From contig WLMZ01000004.1 in NCBI GenBank assembly GCA_009726095.1, positions 1-64,000 of the forward strand: a DNA stretch of 64,000 nt. The letters run 5' to 3'. The notes under the pieces are model-generated. The model was not told where the DNA came from. It worked only from the letters and a program-made list of their open reading frames with translations, and made no database searches. Made by a program: the position numbers and the translations under genes. This stretch comes from Actinomycetota bacterium (GTDB lineage: Bacteria; Actinomycetota; Acidimicrobiia; Acidimicrobiales; Ilumatobacteraceae). Of the stretch, positions 8,302 to 16,875 are shown piece by piece. The number at the start of each line of letters is the position of its first letter. Positions within the stretch are counted from its first letter, which is position 1.

Positions 8302-9686
8302 CGGGGCGGCAGGCCCTGGTGCTGGTCGAGCATGTCGCCCATGATCCCGCGGATGAAATCGTCGGCCTGCTCGCTCCAACCGCCCGAGACACCGCCGTAG
8401 ATACCGCTGCTCTTGGCCGGCTTGTCAGCGTTGGCAACGGCGTATTCGACCGCCGTGGCGAGATCGGCCACCCATGCCTCGACCACGCCGGGCTGAGTCT
8501 GCGGGCGGGTCACCGCCAAATGGATCGCGTTGGGGTACTGCAACCCGTTCATCCGCCAGCCACTGCGCCGCAGCGAATCGTTGACGTGGTAGATGTCGAA
8601 GCGATCCGAGGTGAAGGCGAACAGGTAGGTGGGGTCACCGATCATCTGCAGCTCGGGGTGGCTCCGCACGGCATCTTGCATCGCCGCAGCTGTGGCGAAG
8701 ATCTCCCGTGCGTAGCGCAGGTAACCAGAGCGGCCCATGGCGACCATGCCCGCCCACGTGGATGCGAGCAACCCGCTGGACCGTGACCCATCGATGCCGG
8801 GCGAGCAGTACTTGCCGCCGCTCCACTGGGTCTGGAAGAAGTACTGGCCGTTGCGCAGCGCCCGCTCGCGAAACAGCAGCAGCGATGTGCCCTTCAACCC
8901 GTAGCCGTACTTGTGTGTGTCGGCGGAGATGGTGGTGACGCCGGGAACGCGGAAGTCGAATGCCGGCACGGGATATCCGAGCTGCTCACCGAACGGCAGG
9001 ATGAACCCACCGAGGCAACCGTCGACATGCAGGCCCACACCGTGGGCAAGCGCGATCTGGCCAAGCTCGGCAATGGGATCGATGGTGCCGTATCCGTAGT
9101 TCGACGCCGAGCCCATCATCGCGATGGTCTGGTCGTCGATCAGCGCTTCCATCGCGGCCACATCGACCTGCGCCGTCAGCGGGTCGATGGGGGCAACGCG
9201 CAGTTCCACGCCCAGCAGGTGACACGCCTTGTCGAACGCCGGGTGGCCGGTCTCGGGCTTGATGAAGTTCGGCCGCGTGACCCCGCGCGCGGCGACGGCC
9301 TGTTCGCGATACGCAAGCACGGCGTGCAGGATGCTGCCGCTGCCGCCGCTGGTGATCATGCCCACGGGATCGCCACCCGGGATGGCCGTGGCGTTGAACA
9401 GGTCGAGCCCCATGGCGATGATCTCACCCTCGAACCGGGTGGCGCTGGGGCACACGTCGCGCTGCAGCGCGTTCATGTGGCCGTAGAGACCGAACGCCTC
9501 ACCCATGAACGCGTAGTGCTCCATGTCGCCGCAGTAGAACGACCCACTGGCCTTGCCGGTGCGCCAGAACGAGTCCTCCTCGGTGGCCATCTCGCGTAGC
9601 TCGGCGAGCACGGTCTCGCGGTCGCGCCCCTCATCGGGCATGCCACGCAGGACGGGATAACGATCGGCATAGGGGTAGCTGCTCAT
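8298..9686 (-). CDS. PLP-dependent decarboxylase/lyase, sphingosine-1-phosphate lyase-like
   Basis: 462 residues from the ATG at 9686; the track extends to 10253 through an antisense shadow. The fold-type I PLP signature SADTHKYGYGLKG matches the S1P lyase branch of group II decarboxylases, with the lysine of HKYG forming the Schiff base. TSGGSGSILHAVLAYREQA and HVDGCLGGF are cofactor-binding segments. S1P lyases split phosphorylated long-chain bases to an aldehyde and phosphoethanolamine; soluble bacterial members may use other amine substrates. No membrane helix is seen. An 88-bp divergent region separates it from the kinase gene. Confidence 0.85.
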   Translation of the reverse strand: MSSYPYADRYPVLRGMPDEGRDRETVLAELREMATEEDSFWRTGKASGSFYCGDMEHYAFMGEAFGLYGHMNALQRDVCPSATRFEGEIIAMGLDLFNATAIPGGDPVGMITSGGSGSILHAVLAYREQAVAARGVTRPNFIKPETGHPAFDKACHLLGVELRVAPIDPLTAQVDVAAMEALIDDQTIAMMGSASNYGYGTIDPIAELGQIALAHGVGLHVDGCLGGFILPFGEQLGYPVPAFDFRVPGVTTISADTHKYGYGLKGTSLLLFRERALRNGQYFFQTQWSGGKYCSPGIDGSRSSGLLASTWAGMVAMGRSGYLRYAREIFATAAAMQDAVRSHPELQMIGDPTYLFAFTSDRFDIYHVNDSLRRSGWRMNGLQYPNAIHLAVTRPQTQPGVVEAWVADLATAVEYAVANADKPAKSSGIYGGVSGGWSEQADDFIRGIMGDMLDQHQGLPPR

Positions 9687-9774
9687 GGGAGCGAGCTTGG
9701 CACATGTGGCACCGGCCGTCATTGCGCTGCACTGCCGGTCACACCAGAACACGGGCGTACGCGAGAATGCCCCC

Positions 9775-11337
9775 ATGCAGCAACGCTGGTATCTCGCGAT
9801 CGATCTCGGAACCGGCGGTGCAAAGGTGGCCGTCGTCGCCGGCGATGGGCAGGTGCTGGCCGGGGCGTTCCGATCGATCGACACCACGCACAGCGCCGAC
9901 GGCGGGGCCGAGCAGGACCCCGAACAGTGGTGGCAGGCGATCACCGATGCGGCGCGCGAGGTCATGCTCGCCGCTGCCCAGGGCACCGACTGCGCCGGCA
10001 TCGGAATCACCGGCCAGTGGGGTTCCACCGTTGCCGTCGACAGCGGCGGGCGCGCCCTTGCACCATGCTTGCTGTGGAGCGACCGGCGCGGCGGACCGTG
10101 GTCGCAACAGCTGGTGGGCGGCGCCGTGCGAGTGGCCGGATACGGGCCGACCCGGATCGCCCGTTGGCTCCGGCTCGCCGGCGGCGCACCCAGCCCCGCC
10201 GGCGCCGACCCCACCGGGCACGCCCAGTTCCTGCAGCGCCGCCGTCCCGACATCTACGCCGCCGCACACGCCTTGATCGAGCCGATGGACTATGTGGGAG
10301 CTCGGCTCACCGGGCGCATTGCCGCCACACCCGCATCGATGGTGCTGTCCTGGCTCACCGACAACCGCCCCGACGCACCTGTTGCCTATCACGCCACACT
10401 CACGAGATTGGCCGGGCGGGACACCACCAAGCTGGCCGAGTTGGTCCCCACGGGCAGTGTGCTGGGGACGCTGCAACCGTCGGTGGCAGAACTGATCGGG
10501 TTGAACCCAGCCACACCGGTGGTCTGCGGTGCACCCGATCTCCACACCGCCGCCATCGGCGCAGGGGCGGTCGCCGATTTTGCCGGGCACATCGCCATCT
10601 CCACCACTGCGTGGGTGTCGGCCCCCGTGCCGTTCAAGAAGACCGATGTGACCAGACAGATGGCATCGATTCCCGGGGTGCGCTCGGGCTCGTACCTCAT
10701 CGCCAACAACCACGAGACGGGCGGGGCCGCGCTGCGCTGGCTACGCGAATCCATCATCGGCGGGCCCGACTCCGAGATCGACTACGACCAACTCACCGCG
10801 CTGGCTGCGACGGTGCCGGCGGGCAGCGGTGGGGTGATCTTCTGCCCCTGGCTCAACGGCGAGCGCTCCCCCGTCGAGGACCACAACCTGCGCGCCAGCT
10901 TCCTCAACGTGTCGCTGTCCACCACCCGCGCCCACCTCATCCGCGCCGTGCTCGAGGGCGTTGCCTACAACGCTCGCTGGCTGCTGGAGGCCACCGAGAA
11001 GTTCGCCGGCCGACCGCTTGACGGCCTGCGACTGCTTGGTGGCGGCGCCCAATCCGATCTGTGGTGCCAGATCCATGCCGATGTCATCGGCCGGCCCATC
11101 CATCAGGTTGCCGACCCCATCAACGTGAACGTGCGCGGTGCAGCGTGGTTCGCCGCCCTGCATCTCGGCCATGTCACGCTCGACGAGATCAGCCGGCTCA
11201 CGCCCACGGCACGGGTCTTCCAGCCCGATCCCACAGCATCGTCCGCGCACAGCGGTCTCTATGCAGAGTTCACCCGCCTTGCCGCGTCGCAGCGCTCGAT
11301 GTACAAACGGCTCAACGGGTCACAGCACCATTCGTAG
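9775..11337 (+). CDS. FGGY-family carbohydrate kinase, xylulokinase-like
   Basis: 520 residues from the ATG at 9775 (the track's upstream part is antisense to the lyase). The N-terminal lobe has the phosphate loop DLGTGGAK, then ITGQWGSTVAVD, LWSDRRGG and MDYVGARLTGR. The C-terminal lobe has GAPDLHTAAIGAGAV and GGGAQSDLWCQIHADVIGRP, which cover the ATP site. It should phosphorylate a sugar or polyol. Xylulokinase is the nearest pattern, but FGGY substrates are hard to call and no sugar isomerase or sugar transporter is nearby. Confidence 0.87.
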   Translation: MQQRWYLAIDLGTGGAKVAVVAGDGQVLAGAFRSIDTTHSADGGAEQDPEQWWQAITDAAREVMLAAAQGTDCAGIGITGQWGSTVAVDSGGRALAPCLLWSDRRGGPWSQQLVGGAVRVAGYGPTRIARWLRLAGGAPSPAGADPTGHAQFLQRRRPDIYAAAHALIEPMDYVGARLTGRIAATPASMVLSWLTDNRPDAPVAYHATLTRLAGRDTTKLAELVPTGSVLGTLQPSVAELIGLNPATPVVCGAPDLHTAAIGAGAVADFAGHIAISTTAWVSAPVPFKKTDVTRQMASIPGVRSGSYLIANNHETGGAALRWLRESIIGGPDSEIDYDQLTALAATVPAGSGGVIFCPWLNGERSPVEDHNLRASFLNVSLSTTRAHLIRAVLEGVAYNARWLLEATEKFAGRPLDGLRLLGGGAQSDLWCQIHADVIGRPIHQVADPINVNVRGAAWFAALHLGHVTLDEISRLTPTARVFQPDPTASSAHSGLYAEFTRLAASQRSMYKRLNGSQHHS

Positions 11338-11418
11338 TGGGGCGCTATAGGAAGATTTGGATGACGCCCAGACGGTGCTGACGGTCGTTGAGAACCATTG
11401 CCCATTACCGTTGCGGAG

Positions 11419-12714
11419 ATGAGCAGCCTTCTGCACCGGTGGAGCCGCGAGCGACGCCGTGCCCGCCTGAGCGCCAGGCGCACCAAGGTGCGCAGCCCGT
11501 TCCAGAAGCAGATGCACGATCTCTGGGTGGTTGCGAAGTCGTTGGTTGCGGTCTTCGTGGTGTGGAACCTCGTCTCCTTCGTTCGCTATGTGGCCCATGA
11601 CAACGGCGACACCACGTCGCAGCGCATGGCCACCTGGGGTCGAAATCACTACATGGGCAGCTTCATCGACTGGATGGAAACGCGTGTGTACAGCACGCCG
11701 CCGTCGAAGGACCCGGCAAAGAACCTCGCTCTGACAGCTCCGACGCTCGCGCCGGACCCCACCACCACCACGGCCCCCGCAGGACAGAAGCCGAACACCC
11801 CCGCCGGCCCTGCACCCACCACCACGCTCGCTCCGGTGGCCGCCATCGGTCCGGCCCCGGTGGCACCCGAACCCATCGCGCCACAGATCAGTCCCGCCCT
11901 TGCCGGCGAGGGCCAGTGGACACCCATCGCCCGCGCCGCCGGGCACGACACCATCTGGGCCACCAGCGTTCGGCCGCTCGCCGAGGCAGGTGGCGTGGTT
12001 GCCACCGTGGTGGAGATCGATCAGACCGACCTGCGCACCGGGTTGTTCAACGGAGCCGAAGAACCTGGTGGCACCTGGAAGCGCGCGAACCGCGTGCCCG
12101 GCGAACTGCAGCCAGCGCTGCTGGCGGCGATGAACGGCGGCTTCCGTTTCGAACACATCAAGGGTGGCTACAAGACCGAGGGCATCGAGGTGAAGCCGCT
12201 CAAGCAGGGTGATGCCACGCTGGCGGTCGGCACCGACGGCCACGTCGCCCTCGGCGAGTTCGGACGCGACATCAACGACGACGGTTCCTGGATCAGCTTC
12301 CGTCAGAACCTGATCCTCATCGTCGATAACGCCAAGTCGCAGGTGCAGAAGGGCGTCAACGAAGGTGTGTGGTGGGGCGCGGACTATGGCAACGCCGTGT
12401 ATGTGCCCCGTTCAGCCGCCTGCGAGATGCGCGACGGCCGCCTGGCCTATGCCTTGGTGGGCAAGGTCAATGCGACACAACTCGCCCAGTCGCTGATCAA
12501 CATCGGCTGTGTCAAGGCGATGCAGCTCGACATCAACGGAACCTGGCCAGTGTTCTTCACCTTCGGCCCCGACGCCGCCGGCAACCTCACAGGGCACTTC
12601 GTGGACAAGCGCATGGGCGGCAACCCGTCGCGCTATCTCACGGGCTCCACCAAGGAGTTCTTCGCGTTCTTCGACGCCACTTTGGTGCCCTCGCCGAGCG
12701 TGCTCGACAACTGA
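11419..12714 (+). CDS. Membrane-anchored phosphodiester glycosidase (NAGPA/DUF2233)-like protein
   Basis: 431 residues from the ATG at 11419 (a TTG at 11398 is the track start). A basic N-terminus is followed by one membrane helix (about residues 35-55, LVAVFVVWNLVSFV), a Pro/Thr/Ala-rich linker (about 95-165) and an extracytoplasmic domain. The domain contains AAMNGGFRFE and AMQLDINGTWPVFF, the paired motifs of the NAGPA-type phosphodiester glycosidase fold, which acts on sugar-phosphodiesters such as exopolysaccharide or cell-wall linkages. An outward-facing anchored enzyme fits envelope metabolism. It stands alone between the kinase and the P450 cluster. Confidence 0.75.
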   Translation: MSSLLHRWSRERRRARLSARRTKVRSPFQKQMHDLWVVAKSLVAVFVVWNLVSFVRYVAHDNGDTTSQRMATWGRNHYMGSFIDWMETRVYSTPPSKDPAKNLALTAPTLAPDPTTTTAPAGQKPNTPAGPAPTTTLAPVAAIGPAPVAPEPIAPQISPALAGEGQWTPIARAAGHDTIWATSVRPLAEAGGVVATVVEIDQTDLRTGLFNGAEEPGGTWKRANRVPGELQPALLAAMNGGFRFEHIKGGYKTEGIEVKPLKQGDATLAVGTDGHVALGEFGRDINDDGSWISFRQNLILIVDNAKSQVQKGVNEGVWWGADYGNAVYVPRSAACEMRDGRLAYALVGKVNATQLAQSLINIGCVKAMQLDINGTWPVFFTFGPDAAGNLTGHFVDKRMGGNPSRYLTGSTKEFFAFFDATLVPSPSVLDN

Positions 12715-12752
12715 GCCGCTGGCTCGACCCGAGCTGCAACCCGGGCTCCCGA

Positions 12753-12773
12753 TATCTGACGGCGCGTCAGATA
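12753..12773. promoter_or_regulatory. Perfect 21-bp palindrome, candidate TetR-family operator
   Basis: Two 9-bp arms (TATCTGACG and CGTCAGATA) flank a GCG centre, ending 10 bp before the P450 ATG. The right arm overlaps a TACCAT box at 12772-12777 that lies 6 bases before the ATG. Binding of a dimeric repressor would cover the promoter. No regulator gene is adjacent. Confidence 0.6.
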
Positions 12774-12777
12774 CCAT
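12772..12777 (+). promoter_or_regulatory. Candidate -10 box (TACCAT) of the P450 operon
   Basis: TACCAT is 6 bases upstream of the ATG at 12784, giving a leaderless message. Its first two bases lie inside the palindromic operator. Confidence 0.45.
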
Positions 12778-12783
12778 CGGCCC

Positions 12784-13962
12784 ATGAGCACCAGAACTGT
12801 CGACCTTCTCGATGGCGACTTCTACATCAACGATCCCTACCCCACGTATGCGTGGATGCGCGATTCTGCGCCTGCCTATTGGGATTCCATCAACGAGCTG
12901 TGGGGAATCTCGCGCTACGACGACATCGTCGAGATCGAACGACGCAAGGACATCTTCATCAACAGCGACACGGTGAAGGGCGGATACCGCCCCAACCTGC
13001 CCGCCGATCAGGCCATCATCGGGCTCGACGATCCGCTGCACACCCTGCGTCGCAATCTGGTGTCACGCCACTTCACGCGCAAGGCCGTCACTGACAAAGA
13101 GACCGCCATCCGAACCGTGGTCACCGGGTTGCTGGATGCTGCGCTGGCCAGCCAGCACGTGGATGTCATCGCCGATCTCGCCTCGCCACTGCCAGCGCTG
13201 ATGATCGGACGCCTGTTGGGATTCGACGACGCCGACTGGCCGAAGCTGCGCGACTGGTCCGAGCGCACCATTGCCCTGGGCGGCGGGCCACGCTTCTTCA
13301 ACGACGACGGCATGAACGCAGCAATCGAGTTCGCCGTCGCAGCTTCCGAGCTGTACCAGCAGAAGCAGGCGTGCCCCATGGACGACCTGATGAGCATGTA
13401 CACCACTGCGTCCATCCCCGGGCATGCGTTCGGGCTTGACGAAGCGGTGTCCGACGCGCTGCTGCTGCTCGACGGCGGCGCCGAGACCACGCGTACCGTG
13501 ATTGGGCGCACGTTGTTGAATTTGCACGCACATCCCGAGCAGTGGGCACGGTTGAAGAACGGTGCCGATCTCACCGTGGCCGTCGAGGAGTTCATCCGCT
13601 ACGTCACCCCTATCCACAACATGTGCCGCGTCGCCAACGCTGACTACGACCTGCACGGCACGGTCATCCCCGCCGGCAACCAGGTGGTGCTCATGTACTC
13701 GTCGGCCAATCGGGACACCGCGCATTTCGCCGACCCCGAAGTCTTCGACGTCACACGTACGCCGAACCACCACATCGCGTTCGGCTTCGGCACTCACTTC
13801 TGCCTTGGCGCAGCGCTCGCACGTCTGGAGATCCGCACGTTCTTCGAGGAGTTCGTGCGGCGTGTCGATTCGTTCAGCATCGTCGAGGGTTCTGTCGAGG
13901 AGCTGCCCAACGCCTTCGTCTACGGCCTGAATGCCGCCCGCATCGAATTGGTCGGGGCCTGA
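12784..13962 (+). CDS. Cytochrome P450
   Basis: 392 residues with the bacterial P450 signatures: the I-helix GGAETTRT (oxygen activation), the K-helix E-x2-R in VEEFIRY, and the heme-binding loop FGFGTHFCLG, where Cys340 is the axial thiolate. It is a soluble monooxygenase that needs ferredoxin and a ferredoxin reductase, neither of which is adjacent. It resembles the second P450 at 61-62 kb (shared LLDxDFY and GGAETTRT), so the two are probably paralogues; steroid- or terpenoid-type substrates are a guess. It heads a run with an SDR (2-bp gap), an alcohol dehydrogenase and a transporter, behind a palindromic operator. Confidence 0.93.
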   Translation: MSTRTVDLLDGDFYINDPYPTYAWMRDSAPAYWDSINELWGISRYDDIVEIERRKDIFINSDTVKGGYRPNLPADQAIIGLDDPLHTLRRNLVSRHFTRKAVTDKETAIRTVVTGLLDAALASQHVDVIADLASPLPALMIGRLLGFDDADWPKLRDWSERTIALGGGPRFFNDDGMNAAIEFAVAASELYQQKQACPMDDLMSMYTTASIPGHAFGLDEAVSDALLLLDGGAETTRTVIGRTLLNLHAHPEQWARLKNGADLTVAVEEFIRYVTPIHNMCRVANADYDLHGTVIPAGNQVVLMYSSANRDTAHFADPEVFDVTRTPNHHIAFGFGTHFCLGAALARLEIRTFFEEFVRRVDSFSIVEGSVEELPNAFVYGLNAARIELVGA

Positions 13963-13964
13963 CC

Positions 13965-14738
13965 ATGGGCACCGTCGCGATCACCGGATCGGCGGGCGGT
14001 ATCGGTGCTGCCACCCGTTCCCTGCTCGAGACGAACGGTCACCGCGTCATCGGCGTCGATGTACGCAACGCCGAGGTCATCGCCGACCTGTCCACGCCTC
14101 AGGGTCGCGCCACGATGGTGCACGACGTCGGCGTGGAGTGCGATGGAATACTCGATGGTCTGGTCGCTGCTGCCGGCATCAGCTCGAACGGCTCGAACGA
14201 GCAGCTCGTGGTCTCCATCAACTACTTCGGCGCGGTGGCCGCGCTCGATGGGCTCCGGCCGATGCTTGCCCGAGGCACCAACCCGAGCGCCGTGGCGATC
14301 AGCTCGAACAGCACAACGGCGCAGATGGGCATCCCCCTGGCAACCGTCGAGGCCTGTCTGGCCGACGACGAGGACGCCGCCCGCGCCACCGCTGCCGGTT
14401 CGCCGATGGGCGGTTACCCTGCGTCGAAGCTCGCTCTGGCGCACTGGGTTCGAACCCACGCTGTGGGCCCCGACTGGATCGGGTCTGGTATCCGCCTCAA
14501 CGCCATCGCCCCTGGTCTCATCGAGACACCGATGACCGAGGGTGGTATCGACTTCGTGCTCGCCCTCGGCGACATCTACCCGGTGCCCATCCAGCGGCCC
14601 GGTCAGGCCGCCGAGGTCGCTGCGCTCCTCAGTTATCTGCTGTCGCCACTGGCCGGGTTCTTCGTCGGCAGCTTCATCGTGATGGACGGCGGCACCGATG
14701 CTGCACTGCGTGCAACCGACTGGCCGGCTGCACGATGA
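13965..14738 (+). CDS. SDR, 3-alpha-hydroxysteroid/coniferyl-alcohol dehydrogenase-like
   Basis: 257 residues. The N-terminal ITGSAGGIG cofactor motif and the short catalytic region GGYPASKLALAHW (Tyr-x3-Lys) are present, followed by LNAIAPGLIETPM. The long segment between ISSNSTT and GGYPASK resembles 3-alpha-HSD or coniferyl-alcohol dehydrogenase-like SDRs, which oxidise a ring or side-chain alcohol. It starts 2 bp after the P450 stop and its own stop overlaps the next ATG, so it probably oxidises an alcohol made by the P450. Confidence 0.83.
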   Translation: MGTVAITGSAGGIGAATRSLLETNGHRVIGVDVRNAEVIADLSTPQGRATMVHDVGVECDGILDGLVAAAGISSNGSNEQLVVSINYFGAVAALDGLRPMLARGTNPSAVAISSNSTTAQMGIPLATVEACLADDEDAARATAAGSPMGGYPASKLALAHWVRTHAVGPDWIGSGIRLNAIAPGLIETPMTEGGIDFVLALGDIYPVPIQRPGQAAEVAALLSYLLSPLAGFFVGSFIVMDGGTDAALRATDWPAAR

Positions 14739-15802
14739 CGACCGCGGCAACGCCTTCAACGATGCTCGCGTACCGCCTGCTCGAGTGGCAACAGCCGCCC
14801 CAGCTGGTCGAGGTCGACGTGCCACGTATCGGCCCGGGCGAGGTGCTCGTCAAGGTGGCCGGCAACGGGCTGTGCCACAGCGACCTCACGATGATGGCCA
14901 TCCCCGGATCGATCGGTGAGATGATCGGCTGGCACATGCCGTTCACGCTCGGGCACGAGGTCGGCGGCTGGATTGAGTCCATCGGCGCCGACGTCACCGG
15001 CTTCGATGTCGGCCAGGCCGTGGCGCTGGTGTCACCGAGCTCGTGTGGCACCTGTGGGCTGTGCCTGCGCGGCCGCGACAGCGCCTGCCCACATGGTCTT
15101 GCCGGACGCGGGTACGGACGCGACGGAGGCCTGGCCCAGTTCGTTGCAGCGCGCGCGCCACGCGATGTCGTGCCCATCGGCTCGCTCGACCCGCGCCATG
15201 CCGCACCCCTCACCGACGCCGGCGCCACCTCGTATCACGCCGTGCGTAAGGTCCTGCACAAGCTCACGCCGGGCAGCACGGCCGTGGTCATCGGTGCCGG
15301 TGGCCTCGGCGCCTTCGCCGTGCAGATCCTGCGTGCGCTCAGCCCCGCCACGGTGATTGCCATCGACAACAACCCCGCACGGCTCGGCTACGCAACCGAG
15401 CTCGGCGCGCACCACACCGCCACGGGTGTCGATCCGCAGACCGCAGGCCAGGTACGTCGTCTCACCAACGGCGAGGGAGCCACCGCGGTGCTCGACTTCG
15501 TCGGCATCGACGCCACCATCGAGATGGGTGTGGGCGCCGTGCAGCCATACGGCACCTACGCCGTGATCGGCTCGAATGGCGGCACGTTCAAGCGGCCGTG
15601 GTACGGGGGCCTGCCGCGCGACGGCGAGGTCATCAACTTCCAGGGCTCCAGCGTCTCCGATGCGCACGAGGTCGTACGCCTGGCCGAGCAGGGCCTCATC
15701 CGCAGCGACGCCGACCTGTTCACCCTCGACAACGTCGCCGAGGCCTACGACGCCCTGCACAACGGACGCCTCCGCGGTCGCGCCGTAGTGACCCCGTGGT
15801 GA
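14735..15802 (+). CDS. Zinc-dependent alcohol dehydrogenase (MDR superfamily)
   Basis: 355 residues; the ATG at 14735 overlaps the SDR stop by 4 bp. NGLCHSD supplies the catalytic zinc cysteine and GHEVGG the histidine and glutamate. A four-cysteine structural zinc site (CGTCGLCLRGRDSAC) and the Rossmann loop GAGGLGAFAVQ are intact, with the NAD-favouring acid in AIDNNP. It should interconvert an alcohol and an aldehyde or ketone. Coupling to the P450 and SDR suggests successive oxidation steps of one substrate. Confidence 0.9.
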   Translation: MTTAATPSTMLAYRLLEWQQPPQLVEVDVPRIGPGEVLVKVAGNGLCHSDLTMMAIPGSIGEMIGWHMPFTLGHEVGGWIESIGADVTGFDVGQAVALVSPSSCGTCGLCLRGRDSACPHGLAGRGYGRDGGLAQFVAARAPRDVVPIGSLDPRHAAPLTDAGATSYHAVRKVLHKLTPGSTAVVIGAGGLGAFAVQILRALSPATVIAIDNNPARLGYATELGAHHTATGVDPQTAGQVRRLTNGEGATAVLDFVGIDATIEMGVGAVQPYGTYAVIGSNGGTFKRPWYGGLPRDGEVINFQGSSVSDAHEVVRLAEQGLIRSDADLFTLDNVAEAYDALHNGRLRGRAVVTPW

Positions 15803-15821
15803 CCCCAGTGGTGACCCCAGG

Positions 15822-16772
15822 GTGACCGACACCGCACCGAACAAGCCGGCGGTCGAGCCGGCCACCATGGGCATCCGCCTGGCGCTGTTGCTGATGGTCA
15901 CCTTCTTCGGTGGCAGCATGCCCGCCTACAAGCTTGCCGGTGACAGTTTCGGCCCGGCTACCGCCAACCTCGGGCGCTTCGTGATCGCGGCGAGCGTGCT
16001 GGTGATCGTGGCCCGCAGACGGCTGCCCTCGGCACGCGGCCACGGCCGCAAGCTGATCCTGATCGGCATGTTCGGTATCGGCCTGATGGCGGTGTTCCTG
16101 GGCGTCGGGGTGGACAAGGGTTCGGCCACGATCAGCTCGATCATCGTCGGCCTTGAACCCATCGGGGTGGCGCTGGCCGGCGCGCTCATCGTCGGCGACA
16201 AACCCTCGCGACGGTCACTGCTGGCGCTGGCCTTCGGCATCCTCGGGGTCATCGCCGCGTCGGGCATCGTCACCGAGGGCAGCCATGGCGCAGCGATCCT
16301 GCCGATGCTGTTGTTGGTCGGCACGGTCGTGACGTTCTCCGTCTACACAGCCTTCGTCCGCCGTGCCGGCCAGGGCGTCGACCCGCTCGCCGTTGCCGCC
16401 ATGACACAGGTTGGAGCGTTGTTCTTCGTGATCCCGGCGTGCCTGCTCGACCTGTTCGGCAAGGGCATGGTGCGTTCCTCCGGGGTGCACCCCAAGGCGG
16501 TGTGGGCTGTGGTCTTCCTCGGCGTGGGGTCGGCGGTTGGCTACCTGCTGTTGTGCTCGGTGCTGGCCAACCAGCCGTCCAACCGCGTGGCGGTCTCGAT
16601 GTTCCTCACCCCTTTGCTGGGCGTGATGTTCTCGTGGCTCGTCGTCGGCGAGCACCTGCACCTGCGCCACGCATACGGCGGCGCGTTGGTGCTGCTGGCC
16701 ATCTGGATCAGCGAGGGCGGCAAGCAGGCAACCCAGATCGAGCTGGTCATCGCTGAGTCACCCCCGGTGTGA
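15822..16772 (+). CDS. EamA/DMT-family transporter
   Basis: 316 residues with ten membrane segments in two EamA halves, for example RLALLLMVTFFGGSMPAYKLA and VGSAVGYLLLCSVLANQ. Drug/metabolite transporters of this type export or import amino acids, nucleobases or other small molecules. The GTG at 15822 is 19 bp after the alcohol dehydrogenase stop, across a short GTGACCCCAGTG-type duplication, so it is probably the last gene of the P450 run. The substrate is unknown. Confidence 0.85.
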   Translation: MTDTAPNKPAVEPATMGIRLALLLMVTFFGGSMPAYKLAGDSFGPATANLGRFVIAASVLVIVARRRLPSARGHGRKLILIGMFGIGLMAVFLGVGVDKGSATISSIIVGLEPIGVALAGALIVGDKPSRRSLLALAFGILGVIAASGIVTEGSHGAAILPMLLLVGTVVTFSVYTAFVRRAGQGVDPLAVAAMTQVGALFFVIPACLLDLFGKGMVRSSGVHPKAVWAVVFLGVGSAVGYLLLCSVLANQPSNRVAVSMFLTPLLGVMFSWLVVGEHLHLRHAYGGALVLLAIWISEGGKQATQIELVIAESPPV

Positions 16773-16804
16773 CCACATCGCGCAATGGGTCTGGTTGAAG
16801 TGAC

Positions 16805-16852
16805 CAATGGCCCTACTGCCACCCCGGTCAGAAGACCATCCTTGGGCCATTG
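16805..16852. repeat. Inverted repeat upstream of the copper nitrite reductase-like gene
   Basis: CAATGGCCC and GGGCCATTG are perfect complements 30 bases apart, ending 23 bp before the ATG at 16876. It could be a two-site regulator target or a leader hairpin. Confidence 0.3.
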
Positions 16853-16875
16853 AGCCACACCAAGGACGGCCGGGC

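Noticed and set aside
8056-8379. 107-residue minus ORF as an intact small gene
   Set aside because: Only the middle resembles LtrA; the N-terminal part is antisense read of the S1P-lyase 3' end and the tail reads the repeat. It is better treated as a remnant.
8298-10253. Long 651-residue frame for the S1P-lyase-like gene
   Set aside because: The part before 9686 is antisense to the FGGY kinase and not protein-like; MSSYPYADRYP is the natural start.
14446-14462. tRNA T-loop-like GTTCGAACCCAC
   Set aside because: It lies in frame inside the SDR gene, and no cloverleaf with acceptor, D or anticodon arms can be drawn around it.
16844-16854. GGGCCATTGAG shared with 21871-21879 region
   Set aside because: An 11-mer match between two intergenic sites, without symmetry or further similarity, is compatible with chance.
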